Shown: positions 18,611-28,167 of the stretch, in pieces
Numbering within the stretch: position 1 is the stretch's first letter
How the letters are laid out: each line of letters starts with the position of its first letter
From: Aggregatibacter actinomycetemcomitans DSM 8324
GTDB lineage: Bacteria > Pseudomonadota > Gammaproteobacteria > Enterobacterales > Pasteurellaceae
Assembly (NCBI RefSeq): GCF_000372365.1
Contig: NZ_AQUU01000007.1
Coordinates: forward strand, 176-64,175
Direction: 5' to 3'
Length of the DNA: 64,000 bases
The notes under the pieces: generated by a model
The model's input: the letters and a program-made list of their open reading frames with translations, nothing else
Told to the model about the DNA's origin: nothing
The model's database searches: none
Program-made: the position numbers and the translations under genes

Positions 18611-19055
18611 ATTTCAGTAGATCTTTCAAGCCCGCTTTCATGGCGGACATTTGATTTTCGTACAAGGCTTTTTTCTCGCGCTCGTCAATCATGTAGGAAA
18701 TGGTTTCCGACAGCGTCATTTTCATTTTGCGGGAATATTTGGACAAACGCAGCCAAACGGCATATTCCAAATCAATGGATTTTTTCTTGGTATATTGTTT
18801 TTCACCGTTGAAAAAACGTTTTCTTCTGGCACGAATGGCTTGGTCTAGCTTGATCACCAATTTCGGCGCCAAATGGGTTTTTATCCATTCTTCAATTTTT
18901 TGCGGGTAATTTTGACAGCCGATGAGTTGCTTAACGATGTCTTCCTGCAAACTTTTTTCTTCATAACGGGTAACGTTTTCGCCTTCACGGGCTTTTTTCG
19001 TTAAATAAGCCCATTTCCAATGGGCTTCTTGATTTTCTAACTTTTGATATTTCAT
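18609..19055 (-). CDS. matP: Macrodomain Ter protein MatP
   Basis: A 148-residue DNA-binding protein that organises the chromosome terminus by binding matS sites. It has the N-terminal four-helix region, a ribbon-helix-helix (SIDLEYAVWLRLSKYSRKMKMTLSETISYMI at about residues 92-122) and a C-terminal coiled coil. It is divergent from ycbZ with fabA downstream, the same trio as in E. coli. A matS-like element sits at its own promoter. Confidence 0.93.
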   Translation of the reverse strand: MKYQKLENQEAHWKWAYLTKKAREGENVTRYEEKSLQEDIVKQLIGCQNYPQKIEEWIKTHLAPKLVIKLDQAIRARRKRFFNGEKQYTKKKSIDLEYAVWLRLSKYSRKMKMTLSETISYMIDEREKKALYENQMSAMKAGLKDLLK

Positions 19056-19072
19056 TTTGCCAAACCGTTTTA

Positions 19073-19093
19073 GTGACGTGGTAACTGTGTCAC
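19073..19093. promoter_or_regulatory. Triple matS-like element upstream of matP
   Basis: Three pentamers spaced by 3 bases: GTGAC (19073-19077), GTAAC (19081-19085) and GTCAC (19089-19093). matS is GTGAC-N3-GTCAC, so this reads as two overlapping near-matS sites sharing the middle pentamer. The outer arms are perfect inverted repeats. It starts 18 bases before the matP ATG and overlaps a TATAGT -10-like sequence (19092-19097, minus), so autorepression is plausible. Confidence 0.5.
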
Positions 19094-19201
19094 TATACGC
19101 TTTTTATCATGGATTTTCTAGCAAATTTTTACGCGAGATTAATAAAGACGCGAAGAAATATGCGATAATGCGCGCAAATTAAATATAACCCAGAGATTAA
19201 C

Positions 19202-20986
19202 GTGATTTTATCTTCTTTATCTAATAACACATTGCCTTGGCAGGCGTTACGTCCGGAATTAGCCGTGACTGAAATTCCCTCACAACCTCAGGACTTTTTC
19301 TCTCTACAACCCCGTGCGGGCAAAGCCATCCGCAATTTCATCCGAAATTCCCACCGCACTTTATTGGTGCTGAAAGCCGATGACCAAGCGGAGTACGCCA
19401 CTTTATTAGAAAGTTTTATTGCAAAACAACAACCGGAGCTTGCGGTGAACGGCGTGCAATACATTGTGGAACAGGGCGACTCTTTTTCTTTCCCGCGTGT
19501 TTATACGGAACCGGCGCAATCGGTAGAGGACAATTTTGCCGCACAGAAAACCGTCGCAACGGCGTTGTATTTCGATCAATTTCAGTTATTCGGTTCCGTT
19601 AAAATTCATGCGTCTTCAAATGATATTCAGCTTCATACCGGCTTGGTTCATCAGCTGAATCACGGCGTGTTGATTATCAGCGCCGGCGCGTTATTGGCGC
19701 AATTTAATTTATGGCAACGCCTGAAACAGATTTTAACGACAGGGATGTTTGATTGGTATTCCGCCCATCCGTTTAAGCCCCTGCCTTGTGAAGTTCCAAG
19801 CTATCCGTTGCAATTGAAAGTCATCGTGCTGGGCAATCGCACGGAATTAGGCATGTTGGAAGAATTGGAAGAAGGGCTTTATCATCTGGCGGATTACGCG
19901 GAAATTGAAAGTTATTGCAGTGTGGAAACGGCGGAACAGCAGCAACAATGGATGAATTATGTGCAAACCGTTGCACAGCAAAATCACTTACCGCCGTTAG
20001 ATTTAAGCGGTTTTAATAAACTGTATCAATTGTTGGTGCGTGACAGTGAAAATCATCATTTGATTAATGTGTCGCCGTTGAAATTAAAAACGTTGCTCAC
20101 AGAGACCGCACTTTTAAGCGAATCCGATTCACTAAGTGCGGTGGATTTTGAACGGTATTTTTTACATAAAACGGCACAATATGGCTTTTTGCGTGAACAA
20201 ACCTATGACGCTATTTTGCAGGAACAAATTTATGTAGCGACCGAAGGTGAAATGGTTGGGCAAATTAACGGCTTATCGGTGATTGAATATCCGGGCACGC
20301 CTTTATCTTTCGGAGAACCCTCTCGAATCAGTTGTATTGTGCAATTCGGCGACGGCGAAATCGTCGATGTGGAACGCAAAAATGAACTGGCGGGCAACAT
20401 TCACAGCAAAGGCATTATGATTGCCGAAGCCTGTTTGGCGAATATTCTCGAATTTCCGTCACAACTGCCGTTTTCCGCTTCTTTGGTGTTTGAGCAATCT
20501 TACGGTGAAATTGACGGTGACAGTGCCTCACTCGCCGGTTTTTGTGTATTATTGAGCGCATTGTCCGCTTTGCCTCTGCCGCAATCTATCGCCATTACGG
20601 GCGCTATTGACCAATTCGGCTTGGTGCATTCCGTGGGGGGCGTGAATGACAAAATCGAAGGGTTTTTCACCCTTTGCCAACGTCGTGGCTTAACGGGCAA
20701 ACAAGGCGTGATGATTCCGAGTGCGGTGCTTAATCAGCTAAGCTTGTCCGAAGCGGTGGTAAGTGCGGTTAAAAATCAGGAATTTTTTATTTATCCGGTG
20801 GAAACCGTGGATCAAGCTTGTGAGATTTTATTACAACGGGATTTGGTGGAGCAGGAGAATAAAAAGTACGATTTCAGCACACTGCCATTGTCCCGTTTGA
20901 TCAATCAGCGTATTGAGCAATATTCCGAGCAACAATCTCACAAGCACGGTCTTTGGGATTTATTCTTCGGCAGAAAAAATCGTTAA
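19202..20986 (+). CDS. ycbZ: Lon-like protease YcbZ (LonH)
   Basis: A 594-residue Lon-family protein with a degenerate N-terminal ATPase-like region and a C-terminal serine protease domain. The Ser-Lys dyad is visible: catalytic Ser in EIDGDSASLAGF and Lys in VGGVNDKIEGFF. GTG start at 19202 with AGAG upstream; no earlier in-frame start. No clear Walker A is present, as usual for this branch. Substrates are unknown. Neighbours matP and fabA match E. coli order. Confidence 0.9.
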   Translation: MILSSLSNNTLPWQALRPELAVTEIPSQPQDFFSLQPRAGKAIRNFIRNSHRTLLVLKADDQAEYATLLESFIAKQQPELAVNGVQYIVEQGDSFSFPRVYTEPAQSVEDNFAAQKTVATALYFDQFQLFGSVKIHASSNDIQLHTGLVHQLNHGVLIISAGALLAQFNLWQRLKQILTTGMFDWYSAHPFKPLPCEVPSYPLQLKVIVLGNRTELGMLEELEEGLYHLADYAEIESYCSVETAEQQQQWMNYVQTVAQQNHLPPLDLSGFNKLYQLLVRDSENHHLINVSPLKLKTLLTETALLSESDSLSAVDFERYFLHKTAQYGFLREQTYDAILQEQIYVATEGEMVGQINGLSVIEYPGTPLSFGEPSRISCIVQFGDGEIVDVERKNELAGNIHSKGIMIAEACLANILEFPSQLPFSASLVFEQSYGEIDGDSASLAGFCVLLSALSALPLPQSIAITGAIDQFGLVHSVGGVNDKIEGFFTLCQRRGLTGKQGVMIPSAVLNQLSLSEAVVSAVKNQEFFIYPVETVDQACEILLQRDLVEQENKKYDFSTLPLSRLINQRIEQYSEQQSHKHGLWDLFFGRKNR

Positions 20987-21008
20987 ATCGCTATTTCCAT
21001 GAAAAAAT

Positions 21009-21025
21009 AACTGATCGGACAAGTT
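21009..21025. promoter_or_regulatory. FadR operator upstream of fabA
   Basis: AACTGATCGGACAAGTT matches the E. coli FadR consensus AACTGGTCNGACCAGTT at 15 of 17 positions. FadR activates fabA in E. coli. It directly adjoins the FabR-like box. Confidence 0.65.
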
Positions 21026-21026
21026 A

Positions 21027-21044
21027 GGCGTACAAGTGTTAGCT
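21027..21044. promoter_or_regulatory. FabR operator upstream of fabA
   Basis: GGCGTACAAGTGTTAGCT is an imperfect palindrome (GCGTACA / TGTTAGC) of the FabR type found upstream of E. coli fabA and fabB. FabR represses unsaturated fatty-acid synthesis. It lies just upstream of promoter-like sequence (TAGAAT at 21069). Confidence 0.65.
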
Positions 21045-21128
21045 ATTCTAAATGCCGGAATGCTCTGTTAGAATCCCACCCGCATTCAATTTTGAATCGC
21101 TTAAACAAATTTTATAGGATGATTAATA

Positions 21129-21659
21129 ATGAACACTTGTACTCCAAATATCAAAGACAGTTACACTTACGAAGATTTATTGGCTTCAGGACGTGGTGAA
21201 TTGTTTGGCAAAGAAGGCCCGCAATTGCCGGCACCGACCATGCTTATGATGGATCGTATCGTAAAAATGACTGAAGACGGCGGTACATTTGGCAAAGGCT
21301 ACATTGAAGCCGAGTTGGATATTCATCCTGATCTACCGTTCTTTGCCTGCCACTTTATCGGCGACCCTGTCATGCCGGGGTGTTTGGGTTTAGATGCCAT
21401 GTGGCAATTAGTCGGCTTCTTCTTAGGTTGGGTCGGCGGCAAGGGCAAAGGCAGAGCCTTAGGTGTTGGCGAAGTGAAATTTACCGGACAAATTCTCCCG
21501 ACGGCAAAAAAAGTCGTTTATCGCATTAACATGAAACGCGTGATTAACCGCAAATTAGTCATGGGCATGGCAGACGGCGAAGTGGAAGTGGACGGTCGTG
21601 TTATTTACACCGCAACGGACTTGAAAGTCGGCTTGTTTCAAGATACGTCAAGTTTCTAA
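21129..21659 (+). CDS. fabA: 3-hydroxydecanoyl-ACP dehydratase/isomerase
   Basis: FabA, 176 residues, dehydrates 3-hydroxyacyl-ACP and isomerises trans-2- to cis-3-decenoyl-ACP, the branch point to unsaturated fatty acids. The active-site His is in [15 protein letters not shown] and the Asp in [10 protein letters not shown], the FabA pattern rather than FabZ. TAGGA precedes the ATG. FadR and FabR boxes lie about 85-120 bases upstream. Confidence 0.97.
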   Translation: MNTCTPNIKDSYTYEDLLASGRGELFGKEGPQLPAPTMLMMDRIVKMTEDGGTFGKGYIEAELDIHPDLPFFACHFIGDPVMPGCLGLDAMWQLVGFFLGWVGGKGKGRALGVGEVKFTGQILPTAKKVVYRINMKRVINRKLVMGMADGEVEVDGRVIYTATDLKVGLFQDTSSF

Positions 21660-21690
21660 TTCGCAGTCTTAAAAAACACTGAAATTTTTC

Positions 21691-21729
21691 ACCGCACTTT
21701 TTTCTGAAAGAAAGTGCGGTTTGTTTTTT
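21691..21729 (+). terminator. Terminator of fabA (inverted uptake-signal pair)
   Basis: ACCGCACTTT (21691-21700) pairs with AAAGTGCGGT (21711-21720) and a T-rich tail follows. Confidence 0.8.
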
Positions 21730-21842
21730 CGGCGTTTTTATCTTCATAATGAACTGGTTAATTTTTTTGCAATCATCGGCTCAATCAAATAAAAAACTTG
21801 TTTTAGCCCGAAAAGCTAGCTATTATTAGCGCACTTTTCACT

Positions 21843-21919
21843 GCGACCGTAGCTCAGTTGGTTAGAGCACCACCTTGACATGGTGGGGGTCACTGGTTCG
21901 AGTCCAGCCGGTCGCACCA
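21843..21919 (+). tRNA. tRNA-Val (anticodon GAC)
   Basis: A 77-base cloverleaf: acceptor GCGACCG with CGGTCGC, encoded ACCA end, D-loop AGCTCAGTTGGTTAGAGC, anticodon stem CCACC/GGTGG with loop TTGACAT giving GAC, and T-loop GGTTCGAGTCC. It closely resembles E. coli tRNA-Val(GAC). About 120 bases before it and 160 bases after it hold no other recognised feature. Confidence 0.97.
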
Positions 21920-22083
21920 TTGTTTATTTCCCCAAATCCGTCGCAACGCCACCAGTTTTTTGCTAAAATCAGCTGAAAATTCCTTTCTTAACTTTTTATC
22001 GTCTTTATTTTTTCAGGTTGGAAATCACAATGGAAAATTAATATTTTCTACTGTTTTTGATTAAATTAAATAGGTTAATCATT

Positions 22084-22440
22084 ATGCAAAAAATTCTTTT
22101 TATCTTAAATGACTCGCCATACGGCGGTGAAAAAACCTTTAATGGATTACGTTTTGCCATTAACTTGCAGGAAGATCACGGCAAAGAGGTGGACATTAAA
22201 CTGTTCTGTTTTTCCGATTCGATTTTAAGCGGTCTTGCCGGTCAAAACCCGAACGAAGGTTCCAACGTGCAACAATTAATGGATATTTTGATTGCACAGG
22301 GCGCAGAAGTGAAACTTTGCACCAGCTGCGTGAAAGCGCGCGGGTTATTGAATGCCAAATTAATTGACGGCGTCACTCTCGGCACCTTGGCTGATGTATC
22401 AGACTGGACCTTATGGGCTGATAAAGTCATCAGCTTCTAA
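22084..22440 (+). CDS. ychN: DsrE/F-like sulfur-carrier fold protein YchN
   Basis: A 118-residue DsrE-superfamily protein like E. coli YchN. The conserved Cys is in VKLCTSCVKARGL and the N-terminal strand is KILFILNDSPYGG. The family forms hexamers; the substrate is unknown. ATG at 22084 gives the E. coli length; an upstream in-frame ATG at 22057 would add 9 residues. Next to recB, as in H. influenzae. Confidence 0.88.
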   Translation: MQKILFILNDSPYGGEKTFNGLRFAINLQEDHGKEVDIKLFCFSDSILSGLAGQNPNEGSNVQQLMDILIAQGAEVKLCTSCVKARGLLNAKLIDGVTLGTLADVSDWTLWADKVISF

Positions 22441-22510
22441 TGAGGATATTGGGCGGAGTGGGTTTCCGCCCTTGTTTTATTCAATATTTTATTTTTATTC
22501 ACCGGTAACC

Positions 22511-25500
22511 ATGCAACCACTCAATCCGATTTCCATTCCGTTAAATGCCATCAGCCTTATTGAAGCCTCTGCAGGGACGGGCAAAACCTACACCATGGGT
22601 TCTCTTTATTTGCGTCTGTTATTGCAGGCGGGGGAAAATGCCTTTCCTCATGTGTTAAATGTGGAGCAAATTTTAGTGGTGACTTTTACCGAAATGGCAA
22701 CGGAGGAACTGAAACGCAAAATTCGTGAACGGATTTATGATGCCAAACAAAAATTGACGGCGTATCAACAAACACAGGATTCGGCGGTGTTTGAACAAGA
22801 TGAATTTTTACGCCAATTAGCCGACAGCATCACGGATTTCCCTCTTGCCATTCAGCGCCTGACTTTGGCGGAACAAAACATGGATTTGGCGGCGATTTAT
22901 ACCATTCATGGATTTTGCCGTCGAATGCTCATGCAATATGCGTTTAATTCGGGCATTCATTTCAACTTGGAATTAAGCGGTGAAGAAGACGAATTGTTGC
23001 TGCATTTGGCGCAAAAACTATGGCGGGCACATTTCTATTCACAGCCTTATGCCGTTTCCGAGTTTATTCAAAAACACCTGATTTCACCGGCAAACGTCAT
23101 TCACAATATCAAAAAGTTTGCCGGTACGGAATTAAAACTCCCACAAAATCGACCGCACTTTTTTGACGGCACACTGCCTGACTTTCTCGCCAAACTTACC
23201 GATTATTCGCAACAATTTGCCGCACAAACTGCGGAAGTGAAAAAGCACTGGTTGGAAAACGAAGCGGACATTGCGCAATTGCTTGAAACGGAAGTAAACA
23301 CCAAATATAAAAGCGCAAAAGAACAAAAATTAAACCGACGCAGTTTCACCTCCACAACCCGTCTGAAATGGCTTGCCATGATGAAAGCCTGGGCAGAAAG
23401 CGATAAAGCGGATTTTCCGGGCTGTTTTTCCCGTTTCGGGCAAACGGCGATGAATGAGCAAAAAGGCGAAGAAGCAAAAGACGCTTTGATGCATTGGCTT
23501 TTTGTTGAAATTGATGAACTACTGCAACTCGCCGAGCAACAAGAGCTATTATCCCAAGCCTTGTGGTTCCATTATTTACAAATGCTGAATACGCAGCTGG
23601 TGGAATACAAACTCAACCATAGCGAAAAAAGTTTTAACGATTTGTTACGTTTGCTGAAAGAAGCCTTGTATCACCCGGATAATACGGAATTTGCCCGCCT
23701 GATTCGTTACCAATTTCCTTTTGCCATGATTGATGAGTTTCAGGACACGGACGCGGTGCAGTATCAGATTTTTTCTAAAATTTATGTAGAACAACCTCAG
23801 ACAGACGCTCAATCTGATAGCGGTTTTATTATGATTGGCGACCCGAAACAGGCGATTTATAAATTCCGTGGCGCCGACATTTTTACTTATTTCCAAGCCG
23901 CCCGCCAAGCGCAACATCGTTTTAATCTGGCGAAAAATTACCGCTCCCATCAACACGTTGTGGACTGTGTGAATCGGTTGTTTGATTTTAGCGAACAACC
24001 GCCGTTTCTCTATAAAGACATTCAATTTATGCCCGTAAGCGCGAGAACGGATCACCCGCAATTTTGGTTAAGCGGGCAGCCGGAGCCTGCGGTGCGTTTT
24101 TATGTGGATGAAGCCTCTGTTAAAGAAAACATAGCAAAAGCTTGCGCCGTTTCTATCCAATATTGGCTACAAAGTGCGGTGGAAAACTCTGCCGTTTTTC
24201 GCCTTGATGATGGTGACAAAAAAACGCTGAAACCGGAAAGTATCGCCGTGTTGGTGCGTAGCCGTAAAGAAGCCGAGTTGGTGAAAAATGAATTGCGTCA
24301 CTTGGGCATTGCCTCCGTGTATTTGTCTGAAGACAGCAATGTGTTCGACAGCAGCGCGGCAAAAGATTTGTTAATGATTCTCACGGCGTGCCTCAATCCG
24401 TTTTACGAACGCCATATTTTAAACGCCATTGCCACAGCAATTTTTGCCCAAACCAGCGCCGACATTCAGCGCATTCGTATGGATGAAACCCGTTGGGAGC
24501 ATTGGGTGGAGAAGTTTATTCATTACCAAAGAACCTGGCAAAAACAAGGCGTGTTGGTGATGTTACATCAGTTGTTCCAGCAGGAAAAAATAACGGAAAA
24601 ACTTTACCCCACTGTGGACGGCAAACGCTTGGTTACGGACTTGCTGCATTTGGCGGAATTGCTGCAGGAAGCGGCGACCCTGAACGAAAGCGAAGCGGCA
24701 TTGTTACGTTGGTTTGAGAAACAAATTCAAGGGGAAAATCGCCAAAAAGAGCAACAGGTTAGGTTGGAGAGCGAATTGCGGTTGGTGAAAATCGTCACTA
24801 TTCATAAATCCAAGGGGTTGGAATACGATCTGGTTTGGTTGCCGTTTATCGGCTATGCTTCCACCTTCCGAGGCGATCGCATCACCACTTATTATGACGA
24901 AACACAAGGCGCGGTGCTGTGGGATTACGATAAATCCCATGAAGCGTTGGTGCAACAGGAAGATTTTGCCGAACAGCTACGCCTGCTTTATGTGGCGTTG
25001 ACCCGCGCCAAATACCAGTTAGTGATCGGCGTGCCGCAAACCTTTGAGACGAAATGGAGCAGTTTGTTATATGTGCTGACCCACGGAGCGATCCAAACGC
25101 GCGAAAAACCGAATGCTTACGACAGCCTCCCTTTATTGGAAAAACTTGTGGCGCGTGCGCCGCAGGGCAGTGTGCAAATTGCCAACACGGCAGATTTGAT
25201 ACCGCTGCAATTGCAAGCCCACGCCGAAGCACAGATACCGTTACATGCGGCAAAATTCACCGGCAATATAGAACAAAACTGGACGGTCACCAGTTTCAGC
25301 GCCATAGAAGCCATTCATCAGAATAAAGCCTATTTCAAAGCGCAACAGATGGCGGAAAGTGCGGTCGATTTTCCAAGTGTTTTTGACTTAGGGAAAGACT
25401 ATGATTTTAACGAACAAGGGCAATCAACCGAGAGTATTCGGGAAACGGCTGCCGACGAATCCGCCTATCCTTTCGGCTATTCGCCTTTTGATTTCCCGCA

Positions 25501-26176
25501 CGGTATTAACATCGGCACGGCATTACACCGTTTTCTGGAAAAAACGGATTTTGATCGCCCGTTAAACGAAGACAAAATCCAAAAACTCTGCCAATGGTTA
25601 CAGTTAGAGGAAACCTGGCTACCGTCTTTACAGCAATGGATAAACGCCATTTTGCATACGCCGTTAAGCACGCAGGATTCTACTTTGCAACTGGTGAATT
25701 TAACCCGCCAACATTGCGTGAAAGAAATGCAGTTTTATTTGAAGTTAAATCAAACATTTGACGTGACGGCGTTTAATCAAACGTTACAACAGCATCACCA
25801 CTTACCCTCAGAACCCCTGCAATTTGAAGCGATTAAAGGAATGTTACGCGGTTTCATGGATTTGGTGTTTTATCATAACGAAAAATATTATTTGGCGGAT
25901 TACAAATCCAATTTTCTTGGCGTGGAAGCGCAAAACTACGTCGGCACAAGCCTTCAGCAAGCCATGCTAACTAATCATTACGACTGGCAATATTTATTTT
26001 ACACGCTGGCATTGCACCGTTATTTACAACAACGTGACGCAAACTATGACTACGACACCCATTTCGGCGGCGTATTTTATTGTTTCTTACGCGGCATGAA
26101 CGGCGAAAATCAGAACGGCGTGTTTTTTGATAAACCGGATTACGCGTTGATTCAGGCTTTGGAGAATTTGTTCTAA
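22511..26176 (+). CDS. recB: Exodeoxyribonuclease V subunit beta
   Basis: RecB, 1221 residues, the 3'-5' helicase and nuclease of RecBCD, needed for double-strand-break repair. Superfamily 1 motifs: Walker A ASAGTGKTYT near residue 20, motif II MIDEFQDTD, motif IV-V region VKIVTIHKSKGLEYDLVWLP. The C-terminal nuclease has GMLRGFMDLVFYHNEKYYLADYKSN, with the catalytic Asp and Lys. ATG 22511 (MQPLNPISI) gives family length. It overlaps recD by one base. recC is not in this window. Confidence 0.96.
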   Translation: MQPLNPISIPLNAISLIEASAGTGKTYTMGSLYLRLLLQAGENAFPHVLNVEQILVVTFTEMATEELKRKIRERIYDAKQKLTAYQQTQDSAVFEQDEFLRQLADSITDFPLAIQRLTLAEQNMDLAAIYTIHGFCRRMLMQYAFNSGIHFNLELSGEEDELLLHLAQKLWRAHFYSQPYAVSEFIQKHLISPANVIHNIKKFAGTELKLPQNRPHFFDGTLPDFLAKLTDYSQQFAAQTAEVKKHWLENEADIAQLLETEVNTKYKSAKEQKLNRRSFTSTTRLKWLAMMKAWAESDKADFPGCFSRFGQTAMNEQKGEEAKDALMHWLFVEIDELLQLAEQQELLSQALWFHYLQMLNTQLVEYKLNHSEKSFNDLLRLLKEALYHPDNTEFARLIRYQFPFAMIDEFQDTDAVQYQIFSKIYVEQPQTDAQSDSGFIMIGDPKQAIYKFRGADIFTYFQAARQAQHRFNLAKNYRSHQHVVDCVNRLFDFSEQPPFLYKDIQFMPVSARTDHPQFWLSGQPEPAVRFYVDEASVKENIAKACAVSIQYWLQSAVENSAVFRLDDGDKKTLKPESIAVLVRSRKEAELVKNELRHLGIASVYLSEDSNVFDSSAAKDLLMILTACLNPFYERHILNAIATAIFAQTSADIQRIRMDETRWEHWVEKFIHYQRTWQKQGVLVMLHQLFQQEKITEKLYPTVDGKRLVTDLLHLAELLQEAATLNESEAALLRWFEKQIQGENRQKEQQVRLESELRLVKIVTIHKSKGLEYDLVWLPFIGYASTFRGDRITTYYDETQGAVLWDYDKSHEALVQQEDFAEQLRLLYVALTRAKYQLVIGVPQTFETKWSSLLYVLTHGAIQTREKPNAYDSLPLLEKLVARAPQGSVQIANTADLIPLQLQAHAEAQIPLHAAKFTGNIEQNWTVTSFSAIEAIHQNKAYFKAQQMAESAVDFPSVFDLGKDYDFNEQGQSTESIRETAADESAYPFGYSPFDFPHGINIGTALHRFLEKTDFDRPLNEDKIQKLCQWLQLEETWLPSLQQWINAILHTPLSTQDSTLQLVNLTRQHCVKEMQFYLKLNQTFDVTAFNQTLQQHHHLPSEPLQFEAIKGMLRGFMDLVFYHNEKYYLADYKSNFLGVEAQNYVGTSLQQAMLTNHYDWQYLFYTLALHRYLQQRDANYDYDTHFGGVFYCFLRGMNGENQNGVFFDKPDYALIQALENLF

Positions 26177-28155
26177 TGTTAGCTTTATTATCCCAACTCA
26201 AAGAAAAGGGCATCATCAACGCCGCTGACTATTATTTCGCCGAGTTTATTCACCGCAAACAACAGCCTTTTCACTATGCACCGTCTATCCAGAACCTGGC
26301 GGTGCTTATGGCGGCGTTGTGCAACTTCAGTTATCGGCAGGGCAACACCTGTATTTTACTGAATCACGCCACGGAGCAGGATTTGTTCGGTTTACAGGAT
26401 TATTTTAACGAACGCGTTTATTTAACGGATATTCAGCAAAAAATTGATTATTTGCCCATTGAACGCTGGCAGGCAGCATTGCTGACGGTGCAACATATCG
26501 CTTTCACCACCGCGCCTTTGCAACAGATCGCGCCGTTGGTGTTGCAGTTTGACCGCTTGTATTTTTATCGCATCTGGCAGGATGAGTTTCGTATCGCCGA
26601 TTACTTTAAAAGTGCGGTCCGTTTTCAACACGTTTTTTCAGCCGAACAGATGGCGCAAATCGCCCCGATTTTGAACCGCTATTTTCATGAAGAACAGGGC
26701 ATCGACTGGCAAAAAATTGCGGTGGCGATGGCGTTGCGTCAACGCTTTTGCCTCATTACCGGCGGGCCGGGCACGGGCAAAACCACTACCGTCACCAAAC
26801 TCCTATCGACCTTGCAAGAGCTTCATCAAAACGGCTTGCGCATTAAACTTGTCGCTCCGACTGGGAAAGCGGCGGCACGGCTTACGGAATCCATTGTAGA
26901 CGCAGTGGATCGTCTGAAACAAACTTTTTCGACGGAGAAACACGAACGGGAAATCATCGAAAATCTGCGCATTCCCATGAACGCGGAAACCATTCATCGC
27001 TTGCTCGGCGTGCGTTTTTTCAGTGAAGAAACCCGCTATCACGCCGACAATCCTTTGCCGGTGGATGTGTTGGTGGTGGACGAAGCGTCTATGATCGATT
27101 TAACCTTGATGGCGAAGCTGCTCAATGCCCTTAAACCGGAAACCAAATTGATTTTATTGGGTGATAAAGACCAACTGGCTTCTGTAGAAGCCGGGGCGAT
27201 TTTGGGCGAATTAGGGCGTTTCGTGAATGCGTCGGCGCCGACGTATAGCCACGCAATGGCACAATATTTACAGGCGACCACAGGCATTCCTCTTGACACG
27301 TCGGATAGCGTCAATCCTATCGGTGATAGCATTTGTTATTTGCAGGTCAGCCGCCGTTTCGGGGCAAATCCGGAAGTGGGTGCGTTGGCGGCTGCGGTGA
27401 ATTCAGGCGACGCGGTGAAAAGCTGGCAGTTATTGCAGCAATATCAGCAACATCAAGCAAAAAAATGCGGCGTATATTTAACTGATTTTGCTCATTATTT
27501 GACCAACAAAGAAGATAGTCAGCAACGTAAAACCTGTGTGAAGCTCATCGTGGAACGTGCGGCGGAGGAATATCGTCGTTATTTGCAGTTGATTTCACAA
27601 GAAGGGCAGATGGATGAAGAAAAAGTGCAGTCGATTTTCGCGGCGTTTAACGGTATTCGTTTTTTAACGGCGTTGCGTGTGGGCGAATTCGGCGTGGAGC
27701 AATTAAATCTCGCCATCGCAGAAAAATTACGCCAAAAACGCCTGTTGCAATTTCATCAGGAACGGGAATGGTACATCGGCAAACCGATTATGGTGACGCA
27801 AAATGATGGCAATGTGGGCTTGTATAACGGTGACATCGGCATGTATTTGGGAAACGGACGGGTATGGTTCGAGCAGGGACAAAACAGTTATAAAACTGTG
27901 CTGGCAAGCCGCGTGCCGAATCATGAAACCGCCTTCGTCATGACGGTACACAAATCCCAAGGTTCGGAATTTCCGCATACTTTCCTGATTTTGCCGTTGG
28001 AAAACAGCCCCGTGTTATCCAAAGAACTGGTTTACACCGGCATCACCCGCACCAAGGATTTTTTAACGGTGTTCGCGCTACAAAGCGTATGGGAAAGTGC
28101 GGTGAAAAATCCGGTGCAACGGCAAAGCGGATTGGGTCAATTACTGGAAATCTAA
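26176..28155 (+). CDS. recD: Exodeoxyribonuclease V subunit alpha
   Basis: RecD, 659 residues, the 5'-3' helicase of RecBCD. Walker A GGPGTGKTTTV near residue 196, motif II VVDEASMIDL, motif III GDKDQLASVEAG, and the C-terminal VMTVHKSQGSEF and YTGITRTKDFL motifs. Its ATG shares an A with the recB stop, so translation is coupled. Confidence 0.96.
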   Translation: MLALLSQLKEKGIINAADYYFAEFIHRKQQPFHYAPSIQNLAVLMAALCNFSYRQGNTCILLNHATEQDLFGLQDYFNERVYLTDIQQKIDYLPIERWQAALLTVQHIAFTTAPLQQIAPLVLQFDRLYFYRIWQDEFRIADYFKSAVRFQHVFSAEQMAQIAPILNRYFHEEQGIDWQKIAVAMALRQRFCLITGGPGTGKTTTVTKLLSTLQELHQNGLRIKLVAPTGKAAARLTESIVDAVDRLKQTFSTEKHEREIIENLRIPMNAETIHRLLGVRFFSEETRYHADNPLPVDVLVVDEASMIDLTLMAKLLNALKPETKLILLGDKDQLASVEAGAILGELGRFVNASAPTYSHAMAQYLQATTGIPLDTSDSVNPIGDSICYLQVSRRFGANPEVGALAAAVNSGDAVKSWQLLQQYQQHQAKKCGVYLTDFAHYLTNKEDSQQRKTCVKLIVERAAEEYRRYLQLISQEGQMDEEKVQSIFAAFNGIRFLTALRVGEFGVEQLNLAIAEKLRQKRLLQFHQEREWYIGKPIMVTQNDGNVGLYNGDIGMYLGNGRVWFEQGQNSYKTVLASRVPNHETAFVMTVHKSQGSEFPHTFLILPLENSPVLSKELVYTGITRTKDFLTVFALQSVWESAVKNPVQRQSGLGQLLEI

Positions 28156-28167
28156 AAAGGAGAAACT

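Noticed and set aside
19073-19093. A canonical matS site
   Set aside because: Neither overlapping 13-mer fits GTGACRNYGTCAC fully; the middle pentamer is GTAAC and the spacer bases deviate. Reported only as matS-like.
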